This document shows positions 6,892 to 15,571 of a stretch of DNA of 64,000 bases, in pieces. The position numbers and the translations under genes are program-made. Location: the NCBI GenBank assembly GCA_023957975.1, contig JAMLGM010000010.1, positions 1 through 64,000 on the forward strand, in the 5' to 3' direction. Positions within the stretch are counted from its first letter, which is position 1. The number at the start of each line of letters is the position of its first letter. A model generated the notes under the pieces. It saw nothing but the letters and a program-made list of their open reading frames with translations, was not told the DNA's origin and did no database searches. This DNA is from Microthrixaceae bacterium. GTDB lineage: Bacteria; Actinomycetota; Acidimicrobiia; Acidimicrobiales; Microtrichaceae.

Positions 6892-9726
6892 GTGCGAGCG
6901 CGAGGTTCTCGAGGACGAGTTGGTCGTGGAGGTGTGTTCGTCGGCGCGGGCGTGCGCAGCCGAATCGACCCCGTGATCGAACAGTTGACCCGCACCCGAG
7001 CCCCGTCGAACGGTGAAACCGACGAGCCGACAGCAGCAGCCGAGGCGGCATCGACGGCCGCGGCAACCGAGGCCTTGTCGCTGTTTCAGGCAACCAATGA
7101 CGAAGAGTTCAGCCGCGTTCGTCTCGACAACGAACAGGTCCATGCGGACGAAGTGGCGGCGACCGAAGCTGCGGGTCGAGCCGGCGAGCGCCCGACCGCT
7201 CGTCCGGTGTTGTTCGGGCGCCTCGATCTGGTCGACCCCGAAGGTCTCACCGAGACGGTGTATCTGGGCCCGGCGGGGCGATGGGACGCGAAGTCGGGAC
7301 GTCAGCTCGTCGTCGACTGGCGCAGCGATCTGGGTGCGACCTTCAACCGTGCAACACGGCACGACCCCATGGGCGTCGGCCGGCGCAGGGTTGTGGCGAT
7401 GCGCGACGACGAGGTTGTCGGCGTTCACGACGAGACGTTGACCGACGGGTTCCACGCAGGCGACCCGGGCGACGCCATGCAACTCGTACTCGACCTGACC
7501 GACGGCTCGAACCCTCCGTCGCTCACGCAGCCGGTCACTTCAGCGGTTACCGCAGCGGTCACGCCGGTGGGAATCTTCGATCTGGGTCTCTCCACCGACG
7601 GCGATGTCAGCGGTCCCGCAGCGGAGTGGGCCAACTCGGCCGGTCGGCCATCGGTGTGGGCGAGCGAGGTCGAACTCGACCGAATCGGTGTTTCGCTTCG
7701 CCACCCGGTCGGGCTCGTTTCGGCGCTGTCCCGGCCGACCGCACAACGCCGTGGCCATGTCCTTGAGACCATGCAGGCCGACCAGGACTGGCTCGTGCGT
7801 TGCGACCCGACCACGGCGATCGTGATCGAGGGCCCGGCCGGCACCGGCAAGACCACGGTCGGGTTGCACCGTGTGGCCTGGGTTCTGCATGAACTGGGGG
7901 TCGGCGCACCAGGTACGGCCGCGAGCGCGCTCGTGTTGACGCCCAACGAGTCGGCGCGCCAACACGCGCTCGAAGTGCTCGAAGGGCTCGGCGTGTCCAG
8001 TGCTTCGGTCGACACGATCGAAACGCTCCTCGGGCACAAGGCAGGCGACCCGGCGGCGGGTGCTCAAACGCTTTCGCGGCCCCGAGCCGACGACGAAGCG
8101 GAAGCCCTCAAAGGCGACGTGCGACTCGCTGGGCTACTGCGGGTCGCGGTCTGGATGGGCTGTCGCGCCAACGCGGTCACGGTCGTGGAACGCGGCGTGC
8201 GCGCCGTGCTCGGGCGGGCGAGGGTTGAGGCGATCATCGAGTCGGTGTTCGACACCGGGGTGTCCTACGACGACGGCCGCCACGGCGTGATGGCCACCCT
8301 TGCCACCGAACTCGCCGATCAGATCATCGCCCGTAAGGTCGATGGCCTTGACGGCGGTGCCTTCGGTCTCGCCCCCCAAGCCGACCAGAACGCCGCGAGC
8401 GCGTCGGAACGACGCGTGGCGATGGTGCAGCGAATCGCTCGAGAGTTGCGCTCGTCTGGGCAACTCGATGCGCTGTTGCCGGATCAGCAGGCGGCCGAGG
8501 TGTTGGAACGGCTGCTGGGCGACGACGGTTTCCGGCAGCGGGCCAACGACGATCTGAGCGCCGCTGAGGTGGCGCTCCTGGGTCGTTCGAAGGGTGCGAT
8601 ACGCGCCTGGACCGCCGCGGATCTGGTCTTGATCGACGAGCTTTCCTTCATCCTTCACGGCCGATCCGATCGCTTCGATCACGTCTTCGTCGACGATGCG
8701 ACCGACCTGTCGCCGATGCAATGGCGGTGCGTGGAGCGGCGCCTGCTCGGCGAATCGATCACGATCGCCGGCGATCTCGGCCAGGACGTTTCGCCGTGGA
8801 GCGACGGCACCACAGACCGGTCGTGGTCGCGCATCGGCGAACTGCTTGAGTTGGAAAACGGCCTGGACGTGAAGCGTTGTGTGCTCGCCTACCGTCGCCC
8901 GCTCGATCTCGACGATCCCGTCGCGGTGCTCGAACCGATACCGATCGAGGAGCGCAGTGTCGAGCCGGGCGAAGTGGAGCAGTGGATTCTGCAGACAGTC
9001 ATTGAACGGGCGGAAACCGGGGGGAGTGTGGTCGTGATCACCGAAGAATCAAATGTCATACGTATCGACCGTCTGTTGCGACGACCGGTGCTCAACGACG
9101 CTGACATCAGCGTGGTTGCCGATCGGGACATCAGCGGACACGAGGCCGACCACGTGGTGCTCGTGAAACCCACCGAGGTCGTTCGCTCTGACGGAGAGCG
9201 CGGTCGCCGCCGACTTCGCAGGGCGTTGAGCCGAGCGACGCATTCGGTGACGGTGATCGCGGAGCGTGACTCGGTCTCGGCTCGCGATCTCGTGTCTCGA
9301 AGCGTGCCGCGCCCGGCCGCCACCGGGGCGTCGGAGTTGCTCGAGTTCGCGTTGCTGGTCCGCCTGCGCGCTGCCCTGTCGGTGGGCGCCATCATCGAGA
9401 CGGTCAGTCATGGCCGCCGTTTCCGAATCGAGTCGATCGGCGACGTCGGCGTCGTGTTGTCGCCGGCAACCCCCGGCATCGCCCGCGCCGGGGCAACCGA
9501 TCGCGTCACCCTGGTGCCGGCCTGGATGTTTCGCGAGACCTGGCGACTTCTCGGCGAACGAACCACACTGCGCCAGAGTGATCTCGCCGCCGGGACCTTC
9601 GGCGACCCGGTCGCTCACAGCGCCGAGGTGTTCGCCGTGCTCGCGAGGCTTGCCACGGTCGAGGTCGTCAACGCGAACCCGGCGGAACTGCGACGCCTCG
9701 AAATCACGGGGCCATGGCGTTGGTGA
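6892..9726 (+). CDS. helD: HelD-like RNA polymerase-associated UvrD/SF1 ATPase
   Basis: This ~944-residue SF1 protein shows, in order, an N-terminal helical arm, the HelD-type region 'VYLGPAGRWDAKSGRQLVVDWRSDLGATF' and Walker A 'GPAGTGKTTVGLHR' near residue 314. A Walker B-like 'VFVDDATDLSPMQW' near 598 follows, where HelD/UvrD normally has DEAQD, then 'TIAGDLGQD' and a motif VI-like 'RRALSRATHSVTVI'. HelD removes stalled RNA polymerase from nucleic acid, and some actinobacterial members give rifamycin tolerance. About 130 extra residues follow motif VI. GTG 6892 is preferred over TTG 6886 because GGGAGGG then has proper spacing. The altered acidic motif could weaken ATPase activity. Confidence 0.78.
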   Translation: MRARGSRGRVGRGGVFVGAGVRSRIDPVIEQLTRTRAPSNGETDEPTAAAEAASTAAATEALSLFQATNDEEFSRVRLDNEQVHADEVAATEAAGRAGERPTARPVLFGRLDLVDPEGLTETVYLGPAGRWDAKSGRQLVVDWRSDLGATFNRATRHDPMGVGRRRVVAMRDDEVVGVHDETLTDGFHAGDPGDAMQLVLDLTDGSNPPSLTQPVTSAVTAAVTPVGIFDLGLSTDGDVSGPAAEWANSAGRPSVWASEVELDRIGVSLRHPVGLVSALSRPTAQRRGHVLETMQADQDWLVRCDPTTAIVIEGPAGTGKTTVGLHRVAWVLHELGVGAPGTAASALVLTPNESARQHALEVLEGLGVSSASVDTIETLLGHKAGDPAAGAQTLSRPRADDEAEALKGDVRLAGLLRVAVWMGCRANAVTVVERGVRAVLGRARVEAIIESVFDTGVSYDDGRHGVMATLATELADQIIARKVDGLDGGAFGLAPQADQNAASASERRVAMVQRIARELRSSGQLDALLPDQQAAEVLERLLGDDGFRQRANDDLSAAEVALLGRSKGAIRAWTAADLVLIDELSFILHGRSDRFDHVFVDDATDLSPMQWRCVERRLLGESITIAGDLGQDVSPWSDGTTDRSWSRIGELLELENGLDVKRCVLAYRRPLDLDDPVAVLEPIPIEERSVEPGEVEQWILQTVIERAETGGSVVVITEESNVIRIDRLLRRPVLNDADISVVADRDISGHEADHVVLVKPTEVVRSDGERGRRRLRRALSRATHSVTVIAERDSVSARDLVSRSVPRPAATGASELLEFALLVRLRAALSVGAIIETVSHGRRFRIESIGDVGVVLSPATPGIARAGATDRVTLVPAWMFRETWRLLGERTTLRQSDLAAGTFGDPVAHSAEVFAVLARLATVEVVNANPAELRRLEITGPWRW

Positions 9727-9727
9727 C

Positions 9728-10516
9728 TCAGCGCTCGGCGATCAGCAGGTTCTGTGTGGCGGCGCCGATACGGCCGGTGGCGTCGTAGAGCGCGCCTTCG
9801 GCCACAGCCGTCCCGCCCGGCTGCAGCCACGTGCGGGCATCGTTCGCCACCCAGTCGCCGACCGGGAGCCGGTGCAGGTTCACCGTGAGGTCCGGGTTGA
9901 TGAACAGGTGCGTCTCGATGGAAACGACACTTGAGATGCCGTTTCCGAAATCGGCGGGGATCATGACGCGGGTGAGCGGTGAAATGGGTTCATCGTCGAC
10001 GAGGGGCTTGTGAACCCGGAACCAGAAGGTCGCAGGGCCGGGTACGAGTGGTGATCCGCTGACCGCCCGAATCTCCAGCCCGTCGAGGATGCCGACGCCG
10101 CGCTCGACGAGCGGATCGGCGAGGTGCTGGCCCTCATGGGACGCGAACGGTACCCCCGGCGCCGGTTCGCTGAGGGGCGCGCTCGGCGCTGCGTTGCGAA
10201 TGCGAAGCGCCGTCGCCCGTGCGACCTCGACGCCCTCGTGGCGAAGGGACACCCCGATCAGACGCACTCGCTTCCCTGGTCGCAGCATCGTGGTTTCGAC
10301 GTTCAGAAACGACAGCGGGACTGGCCGCAGCAACTCGATCGTGAACCGTATGGTCGACAGGTCGGGATCGGGGTCGAAGCGCTCGACCTCGTGGCCGATG
10401 AGGGCCGCCACCGGTCCGCCGTGGGCCGCACCCGGATCCCACGGACCACGCGACAGGGCGGTTCCGACGTAGCCGTCGCGGTGTGTTTCGAAAAAGGAGT
10501 GGGGAATCTCGGCCAT
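9728..10516 (-). CDS. Acyl-CoA thioesterase-family protein (double hotdog)
   Basis: The 262-residue protein beginning MAEIPHSFFETHRDG has the TesB-like/thioesterase superfamily pattern. 'GPWDPGAAHGGPVAALIGHEVER' leads to 'RFTIELLRPVPLSFLNVETTMLRPGKRVRLIGVSL', and the second hotdog half ends in 'LHRLPVGDWVANDARTWLQPGGTAVAEGALYDATGRIGAATQNLLI'. It probably hydrolyses acyl-CoA; chain-length preference is unknown. ATG 10516 is the family-like start; the frame upstream is unrelated. Its stop is one base from the HelD stop (convergent). Confidence 0.82.
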   Translation of the reverse strand: MAEIPHSFFETHRDGYVGTALSRGPWDPGAAHGGPVAALIGHEVERFDPDPDLSTIRFTIELLRPVPLSFLNVETTMLRPGKRVRLIGVSLRHEGVEVARATALRIRNAAPSAPLSEPAPGVPFASHEGQHLADPLVERGVGILDGLEIRAVSGSPLVPGPATFWFRVHKPLVDDEPISPLTRVMIPADFGNGISSVVSIETHLFINPDLTVNLHRLPVGDWVANDARTWLQPGGTAVAEGALYDATGRIGAATQNLLIAER

Positions 10517-10565
10517 GTCTCCACCATGTCCGCCCGGCCCGTCGACTGGCAATCCCGGGCGGGTG

Positions 10566-11663
10566 CTACAGCGCTTTGCGGAACACGTCGAAGTAGAGGT
10601 CATCGCGTCGCGGCAGGCCGAAACGTTCGTCTCCGTAGGGGAACGGCTGGGTCTCGCCTGTGGGTTCGAAGCCGCGCCGCAGATACCACGCCTGGAGGTC
10701 GTCGCGCTGGTGGAGCACTTCGAGTTCCAGCGATGGGCAGTGCCACTCGCGGGCCTGAGCCTCGGCGGCACCGAGGAGGAGGGCGCCGATTCCGCCGCTC
10801 TGGCGTTCGGGGTCGACGGCGAACAGGCCGAAGTGCGCGCCGTCGCGCTCGCTGCCGTCGCTGCGATCGACGCGGACACACCCCAAGATGTTGTCAGCGG
10901 TATCCACGGCGACAATCAGCACCGCGTCGTGGGCGGAGATCGCCGCATCGACCTCGGTGGGATCGGTCCGTTGCCCGCCGAGCAGGTGGGATTCGGTGGT
11001 CCAGCCGGCGTCGTCGCCACGCCCGCGATAAGCCCGGGTCACGACGTCGACGATGGTGTCGCGATCGTCGGGGACTGCGGCGCGGAGTCGAACGGTACCC
11101 AACTGCTGAGTGAACCCGGAGATGAGCGCTTCGATGCCGGATTCAAACACCTGGTGTGCTTCCTCGCTGTGGTGGTCGATGCCCAGCCCGCCGAACCCTC
11201 CGACCTCGCCGAGGGTCGACCCCAGCAGGAACCGCACGGTGCAGCGAAACACGGTCGAGGCGAATTCGGGCGCCAACCCCCGGTCGATCAGCACGGTGCG
11301 GACATTCGCCGAGGTGACGAGCATGCCCGCCGGCCGCGGGCGTGCCAGAACCAGGCGAAATACCGCTGGGTGCTGGTGGGTGAGCGAGCGAAACGACCAG
11401 GCCATCGTCCGCACGGCGTCTTGCCAGCTGGCGTCGTGGCTGGGGAGACGCAGTTCGCTCATCACCCGGTCGGTGACGAGGTCGAGCAACGTTTCCTTGT
11501 CGCTGACGTGGTGATAGGTCGACATGGTCGAGGCCCCGAGGCGTTGGGCCAGCCTTCGCATGCTCAACGCCTCTTCGCCCTCCTCATCGAGTAGGGCGAG
11601 GGCCTCCTCGACGATGCGTTCACGCGAGAGTGAGACGTTGCTGCTGGTGGAGTCGTGTGCCAT
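10566..11663 (-). CDS. TetR-type regulator fused to a GNAT acetyltransferase domain
   Basis: The 365-residue protein joins two domains. Residues ~10-60 are a TetR helix-turn-helix ('RIVEEALALLDEEGEEALSMRRLAQRLGASTMSTYHHVSDKETLL'), followed by a TetR C-terminal ligand domain to about residue 200. Residues ~205-360 form a GNAT domain with 'FGLFAVDPERQSGGIGALLLGAAEAQARE' and 'WYLRRGFEPTG'. The frame is continuous, so the fusion is not an overlap artefact. It sits divergently to the diiron protein gene, with two copies of a palindrome between them, so autoregulation and control of the neighbour are likely. GNAT substrate unknown. Confidence 0.85.
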   Translation of the reverse strand: MAHDSTSSNVSLSRERIVEEALALLDEEGEEALSMRRLAQRLGASTMSTYHHVSDKETLLDLVTDRVMSELRLPSHDASWQDAVRTMAWSFRSLTHQHPAVFRLVLARPRPAGMLVTSANVRTVLIDRGLAPEFASTVFRCTVRFLLGSTLGEVGGFGGLGIDHHSEEAHQVFESGIEALISGFTQQLGTVRLRAAVPDDRDTIVDVVTRAYRGRGDDAGWTTESHLLGGQRTDPTEVDAAISAHDAVLIVAVDTADNILGCVRVDRSDGSERDGAHFGLFAVDPERQSGGIGALLLGAAEAQAREWHCPSLELEVLHQRDDLQAWYLRRGFEPTGETQPFPYGDERFGLPRRDDLYFDVFRKAL

Positions 11664-11672
11664 CGGATGTCA

Positions 11673-11722
11673 TCGTACGGCGTACGAGCTATGCTGAAGT
11701 GATTCGTTTGTACGCCGTACGA
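11673..11722. promoter_or_regulatory. Paired TetR-type operators between the TetR-GNAT and diiron genes
   Basis: TCGTACGGCGTACGA (11673-11687) and TTGTACGCCGTACGA (11708-11722) are near-perfect palindromes. One is essentially the reverse complement of the other, with centres 35 bp apart. They fill the divergent intergenic region and are the obvious binding sites of the TetR-like protein. Confidence 0.75.
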
Positions 11723-11746
11723 ATTCGCCGATCAGAGGGGGCTGCG

Positions 11747-12871
11747 ATGGCTGAGAGCCATGACCATGACCACGATGTCAACGATGTCAGTTGGATTATG
11801 GAGGAGTACTCCCGTCGCGACCTCGACGAGATCGCTCACGCTGTCGACGTCAACGCGGACGCGTTGTTCACCTGGGATTACGACCGTTCGCGTCCTGCGC
11901 TGTCGAAGCTGTATGAGAAGGCGAAGACCTCGCAGTGGAACGGGGCCACCGACCTGCCGTGGGAGATCGAGGTCGACCAGGAGAAGGTCGCCACGATGTT
12001 GGTGTCGGGCAACGTCGAGCGCTTCAAGGCGTTGTCGTCGCTGCCGGGTTCGCCGGTGAAGAACTTTGGTGACGCCGAGTGGTTGCAGGTCGGTATCGAG
12101 ATGCAGAACTGGCAGCTCAGCCAGTTCCTGCACGGTGAGCAGGGTGCGCTGATGTGTACCGGTCTCATCACCGCGACGACGCCGTGGATTGACGCCAAGT
12201 ATTACGCAGCGACCCAGGTGATGGACGAGGCGCGCCACGTGGAGGTGTTCGCCCGGTATCTCTACGAGAAGCTCAACAGTGCGTATCCGATGAACGCGAA
12301 TCTCGGAAATCTGATCGACGACACGATTCGTGACTCGCGTTGGGACATCACCTATCTCGGCATGCAGATCATGGTGGAGGGGCTTGCGCTTGCGGCGTTC
12401 GGTGCGATCCATATGGTGACTCCCGAGCCGTTGCTCAAGCAGCTGTTGCGCTACGTGATGAGCGATGAGGCCCGCCATGTCGCGTTCGGGGTGTTGAGCC
12501 TGCAGGAGTACTACCAGGGGCTGAGCGCGGCGGAGCTGCGCGAGCGTCAGGAGTTCGCGTTCGAGGCGGCGGAGCGTCTGCGCAACCGCTTCTTCATGAT
12601 CGAAGTCTGGGAGCGCATGGGTGTCGAGGCGGCGCCGCTCATCAAGTTGATGCTCGACAACCCGCCGCCCGAGCGCAACGAGTTTCAACACATGCTGTTT
12701 TCGAAGATCGTGCCGAACTGCAAGAAGCTCGGTCTCCTCGATGCCGGCGACGGGTGGTTGCGGACCAAGTTCGAGGAACTCGGCATCATCCAGTATGAGA
12801 ACTGGACCGACACCTCTGATGAGTACGAGCAGTTCGCCCTCGAGAACCTTCCCGCTGCCGCAACCGCATAG
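11747..12871 (+). CDS. Ferritin-like diiron carboxylate protein
   Basis: The 374-residue, mostly helical protein has two diiron half-sites typical of the ferritin-like superfamily: 'HGEQGAL' with '[19 protein letters not shown]' (E/ExxH, near residues 130-175), and '[13 protein letters not shown]' with '[19 protein letters not shown]' (near 220-260). Such proteins include R2-like oxidases, N-oxygenases and acyl desaturases; which reaction this one catalyses is not visible. ATG 11747 follows the operator pair with GAGGGGG upstream. A His/Asp-rich N-terminus (SHDHDHD) may touch metal. Confidence 0.75.
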   Translation: MAESHDHDHDVNDVSWIMEEYSRRDLDEIAHAVDVNADALFTWDYDRSRPALSKLYEKAKTSQWNGATDLPWEIEVDQEKVATMLVSGNVERFKALSSLPGSPVKNFGDAEWLQVGIEMQNWQLSQFLHGEQGALMCTGLITATTPWIDAKYYAATQVMDEARHVEVFARYLYEKLNSAYPMNANLGNLIDDTIRDSRWDITYLGMQIMVEGLALAAFGAIHMVTPEPLLKQLLRYVMSDEARHVAFGVLSLQEYYQGLSAAELRERQEFAFEAAERLRNRFFMIEVWERMGVEAAPLIKLMLDNPPPERNEFQHMLFSKIVPNCKKLGLLDAGDGWLRTKFEELGIIQYENWTDTSDEYEQFALENLPAAATA

Positions 12872-12930
12872 GGGGTCGACCCAGACGGTCGACGTCGCGA
12901 TGCGCATGCTTGGTGCTAGCATTGTACGAC

Positions 12931-13152
12931 ATGAGGACGCTGTATCTGCGGAACGTGCCGGACGACGTCGGTGAACGATTGGAGCGCTTGGCGAAGCGGG
13001 CGGGGATGTCCGTCTCAGCGTTCGCGACCCGGGAGCTGGCGATGATCGCCCGTCGGGAGGGCAATCCCGCCCTGCTGGCGGAGCTACCCGACCTCGGGAT
13101 CGAAGCGGCAGCCGTCGTGGGTGATGTCGAGGCTGGTCGCTCCGAGCGGTGA
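12931..13152 (+). CDS. Ribbon-helix-helix antitoxin of a VapBC/FitAB pair
   Basis: The 73-residue protein '[36 protein letters not shown]' is a FitA/VapB-type ribbon-helix-helix DNA-binding antitoxin with a C-terminal toxin-binding tail. The stop overlaps the toxin GTG by 4 bp (GTGA), so the two are translationally coupled. The region just upstream (12901-12930) holds small palindromes such as TGCTAGCA, likely the autoregulatory operator. ATG 12931 is used; a TTG at 12910 is also in frame. Confidence 0.85.
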   Translation: MRTLYLRNVPDDVGERLERLAKRAGMSVSAFATRELAMIARREGNPALLAELPDLGIEAAAVVGDVEAGRSER

Positions 13153-13532
13153 TCGTCATCGATGCCTCGGCGGCGATCCTCGGTCTCCTCAACGACGGCG
13201 AGGCGCGTTCAATACTCCGAGAGGGCGCCGTTGCGTGCCCTCACCTGGCTGACTCTGAGGTGGCCCACGCTCTACGGTCGCAAGTCCTGCGAGGCACGCT
13301 CGGGGCTGAGGATGCCGGGCGGGCCATCGACGTGTGGCGGCGCCTCGGTATCGAACGGATCGGCGTGTCGGGCCTGCTCCCGCGGATCTGGGAGTTGAGG
13401 GAAAATGTGAGCGCCTACGACGCCACCTACGTGGCGGTGGCCGAGGCGCTCGATGCACCGCTTGTCACCGCGGATGGGCGCCTCGCTCAAGCGCCCGGGC
13501 CTCGATGCCCGATCACCGTGGTCCCGCGTTGA
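13149..13532 (+). CDS. vapC: PIN-domain ribonuclease toxin (VapC)
   Basis: This 127-residue PIN domain has the acidic residues of the active site in place: D5 in '[11 protein letters not shown]', the Glu in '[11 protein letters not shown]', the Asp in '[16 protein letters not shown]' and the last in '[10 protein letters not shown]'. VapC toxins cleave tRNA or rRNA when released from VapB. The gene starts with GTG inside the antitoxin stop and is therefore co-translated. Confidence 0.9.
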   Translation: MIVIDASAAILGLLNDGEARSILREGAVACPHLADSEVAHALRSQVLRGTLGAEDAGRAIDVWRRLGIERIGVSGLLPRIWELRENVSAYDATYVAVAEALDAPLVTADGRLAQAPGPRCPITVVPR

Positions 13533-13657
13533 CCGAGGGCAGGGACCGGCTGTGACTCGCGCCTGGCACGAAGGTCGATGTAAGCGAGTACGGGGACGCC
13601 CGTCACCGATGACGACGTGTTGGCGCTGATCGACGCTGGCCGTCGCCCTCGCAGCCG

Positions 13658-15211
13658 TCAGTTGACCATCCGGTCGCGGCCCTCCCAGTAGGGGGCGCGA
13701 AGCTGGAACTTCTGCAGCTTGCCGGTTGCCGTGCGCAGGAGTGCCTCGCGCACCTCCACCGAGGTCGGCACCTTGTAGCCAGCCAACGAGTTGCGACACC
13801 AAGCCCGCAACTCGGCCTCGACCTCCTCAGGGCCGAGCTGCGACAGGGGACTCCCTGCACGCAACACGACAAGGGCCTTGACTGTCTCACCCCACTTGTC
13901 GTCGGGCACGCCGATGACCGCCACCTCATCGACATCCTCGTGGCGGAAAACCACGTCCTCGACCTCGATCGAGCTGACGTTCTCGCCACCCGACACGATC
14001 ACGTCCTTCTTGCGGTCGCTGATCGTGAGGTACCCGTCGTCGTCGATCGTGCCGCCGTCGCCGGTGTGGAAGTACCCCCGGTAGATCGCCTCGGATGTGG
14101 CGCCCGGCTTGTTCCAGTACCCGTTCATGACGTGGTTCGAACGCACGGTCACCTCGCCCATGTCGTCGACGCGCAGGTCGACGCCGAGCAGCGGTGCCCC
14201 CGCCCGGCTGAGCCTCACCGCCCGCTCGTGGGCCGACAGATCGTCCCATTCGCTGCGGGATCGGCTCATCGTGATGACCGGTGCGGTCTCGGTGAGCCCG
14301 TAGATCTGGATGAACTCCCAGCCAAGTTCCTCCTCGACCCGTTCGATGGTTCGCGTGGGCGGCGGGGCACCCGCCATCACCATGCGGACGCGGTCGCGGC
14401 CCGGCACCGGATTGAATCCCTGGGCGGCCTCCAACACCATCGCCCCGACCGCCGGAGCCCCGCACAGATAGGTGACACCGTGAGTGTCGACTCGGCGCAG
14501 GATCTCGGCGCCGTCGACCTTGCGCAGGATGACGTGGGTGCCGCCCATCGCCGTGACAGAGAACACCTGACCCCACCCGTTGCAGTGAAACATCGGCAGG
14601 GTGTGGAGATAGACGTCGCGGTCGTTCACCCCGAGGGTCCAACCGGCCACCGAGGCGTGAATCCACTCCTGGCGGTGGGTGCACTCGACGCCCTTGGGTC
14701 GAGCCGTCGTCCCGGAGGTGTAGTTGATGGTGGCGATCGCATCCTCGTCGGCCTCCCATGGCACGGGGTCGACGCCGAACCGGAACAGCGCGGCATCAGA
14801 CTCGTCGCCGATGATGAACCGGTGTTCGCAGTCGACATCGGCGAGCGAATCGGCCAACTCCGGATCGATCAACAACACCCGAGCGCCCGATTGCTCGACG
14901 ATGTAACGAACCTCCTCGGCGGCGAGGCGAAAGTTGACCGGAACGGCAACACGGCCCCATCCACACACCCCGAAGAACGCGACGAGGAGCCGGGCCGAAT
15001 TGTGGCTGACGATGGCGACGCGGTCGCCGCGGTCGATGCCGAGCGCGTCGAGTCCGGCGGCCATCGCTCGTGCGTGTTCGCCGACCTGGCGATACGTCAG
15101 CGGCCCGAGCGGCGGTGCCGGCTGGTCGGGTTCGTCGATGACCGCGACCCGGTCGCCGTAAACGGTCTCGGCCCGGGTGAGGAAGTCCAAGACGTTGAGT
15201 TGCACCTTCAT
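13658..15211 (-). CDS. Fatty-acyl-CoA synthetase family (AMP-binding) protein
   Basis: This 517-residue ANL-superfamily enzyme carries the P-loop 'TINYTSGTTARPKGVECTH', the adenine site 'IQIYGLTETAPV' and the hinge 'YFHTGDGGTIDDDGYLTISDRKKDVIVSGGENVSSIEVED', and it ends with the catalytic lysine in 'TATGKLQKFQLR'. It activates a carboxylic acid to acyl-AMP and then acyl-CoA; the chain length is not deducible. ATG 15211 has GGAGCG upstream. It is transcribed divergently from the Fic cassette and, beyond it, murI. Confidence 0.9.
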   Translation of the reverse strand: MKVQLNVLDFLTRAETVYGDRVAVIDEPDQPAPPLGPLTYRQVGEHARAMAAGLDALGIDRGDRVAIVSHNSARLLVAFFGVCGWGRVAVPVNFRLAAEEVRYIVEQSGARVLLIDPELADSLADVDCEHRFIIGDESDAALFRFGVDPVPWEADEDAIATINYTSGTTARPKGVECTHRQEWIHASVAGWTLGVNDRDVYLHTLPMFHCNGWGQVFSVTAMGGTHVILRKVDGAEILRRVDTHGVTYLCGAPAVGAMVLEAAQGFNPVPGRDRVRMVMAGAPPPTRTIERVEEELGWEFIQIYGLTETAPVITMSRSRSEWDDLSAHERAVRLSRAGAPLLGVDLRVDDMGEVTVRSNHVMNGYWNKPGATSEAIYRGYFHTGDGGTIDDDGYLTISDRKKDVIVSGGENVSSIEVEDVVFRHEDVDEVAVIGVPDDKWGETVKALVVLRAGSPLSQLGPEEVEAELRAWCRNSLAGYKVPTSVEVREALLRTATGKLQKFQLRAPYWEGRDRMVN

Positions 15212-15231
15212 TGAGCGCTCCACGGAATTGG

Positions 15232-15333
15232 CCGTCCCCCTGCGAGACCGGCGGCGATGGCCGTATCTTGCCACGCAGTCGCGGTCGGTAGCTTGGTGGC
15301 GATGGTCGTGCCCGCGAATCCTTGTCTCGATGC
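15232..15333. repeat. Left copy of a 102-bp direct repeat (murI 5' region)
   Basis: This 102-bp stretch matches 16263-16364 without gaps and with 7 mismatches. The right copy holds the real murI start (ATG 16333); this copy has the same ATG context (15302) but the frame is lost after about ten codons. The two copies bracket the Fic/antitoxin genes. Confidence 0.95.
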
Positions 15334-15370
15334 TCGTGAAACGTGCAGCGAGGAGCCGGCGGATCGCCGG

Positions 15371-15376
15371 TAGAAT
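15371..15376 (+). promoter_or_regulatory. Likely -10 element of the Fic-antitoxin operon
   Basis: TAGAAT lies 33 bp ahead of the antitoxin ATG in otherwise GC-rich sequence. No convincing -35 box is seen. Confidence 0.4.
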
Positions 15377-15408
15377 CTCGCCACGGCCAATCGTTAGCGA
15401 GCATCGTC

Positions 15409-15564
15409 ATGAAGCCCAAGAACCCCACAAAGGAACAGATCCACGTCAGTGCCGAACGGGCAACTCGTGACTCCGCAAAGCTCGAAGGCCGTTCTGTTCC
15501 GTCGGGATACCAGCGCTCGACGGTCGTCAAGAAGTACATCGACCGAGTGACCCGGCCGAAGTAG
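15409..15564 (+). CDS. Class I Fic antitoxin (VbhA/FicA-like), short
   Basis: A 51-residue basic protein ends 7 bp before the Fic gene. It contains 'SAKLEG', an exact match to the (S/T)xxxE(G/N) inhibitory motif with which class I Fic antitoxins push the glutamate into the ATP site of the partner. This makes it a credible antitoxin despite its small size. Codon use is less GC-biased than in neighbouring core genes. Confidence 0.75.
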   Translation: MKPKNPTKEQIHVSAERATRDSAKLEGRSVPSGYQRSTVVKKYIDRVTRPK

Positions 15565-15571
15565 CGGCCAG

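Noticed and set aside
5707-7482. 591-residue open frame on the minus strand over mec-cysM
   Set aside because: Shadow of GC-rich coding DNA; low-complexity Arg/Gly/His content and fully covered by well-supported genes.
13533-13657. Short frame reading 'VTDDDVLALIDAGRRP' between vapC and the acyl-CoA synthetase
   Set aside because: Looks vaguely like an antitoxin N-terminus, but no start, length or RBS supports a gene; it may be a decayed fragment.
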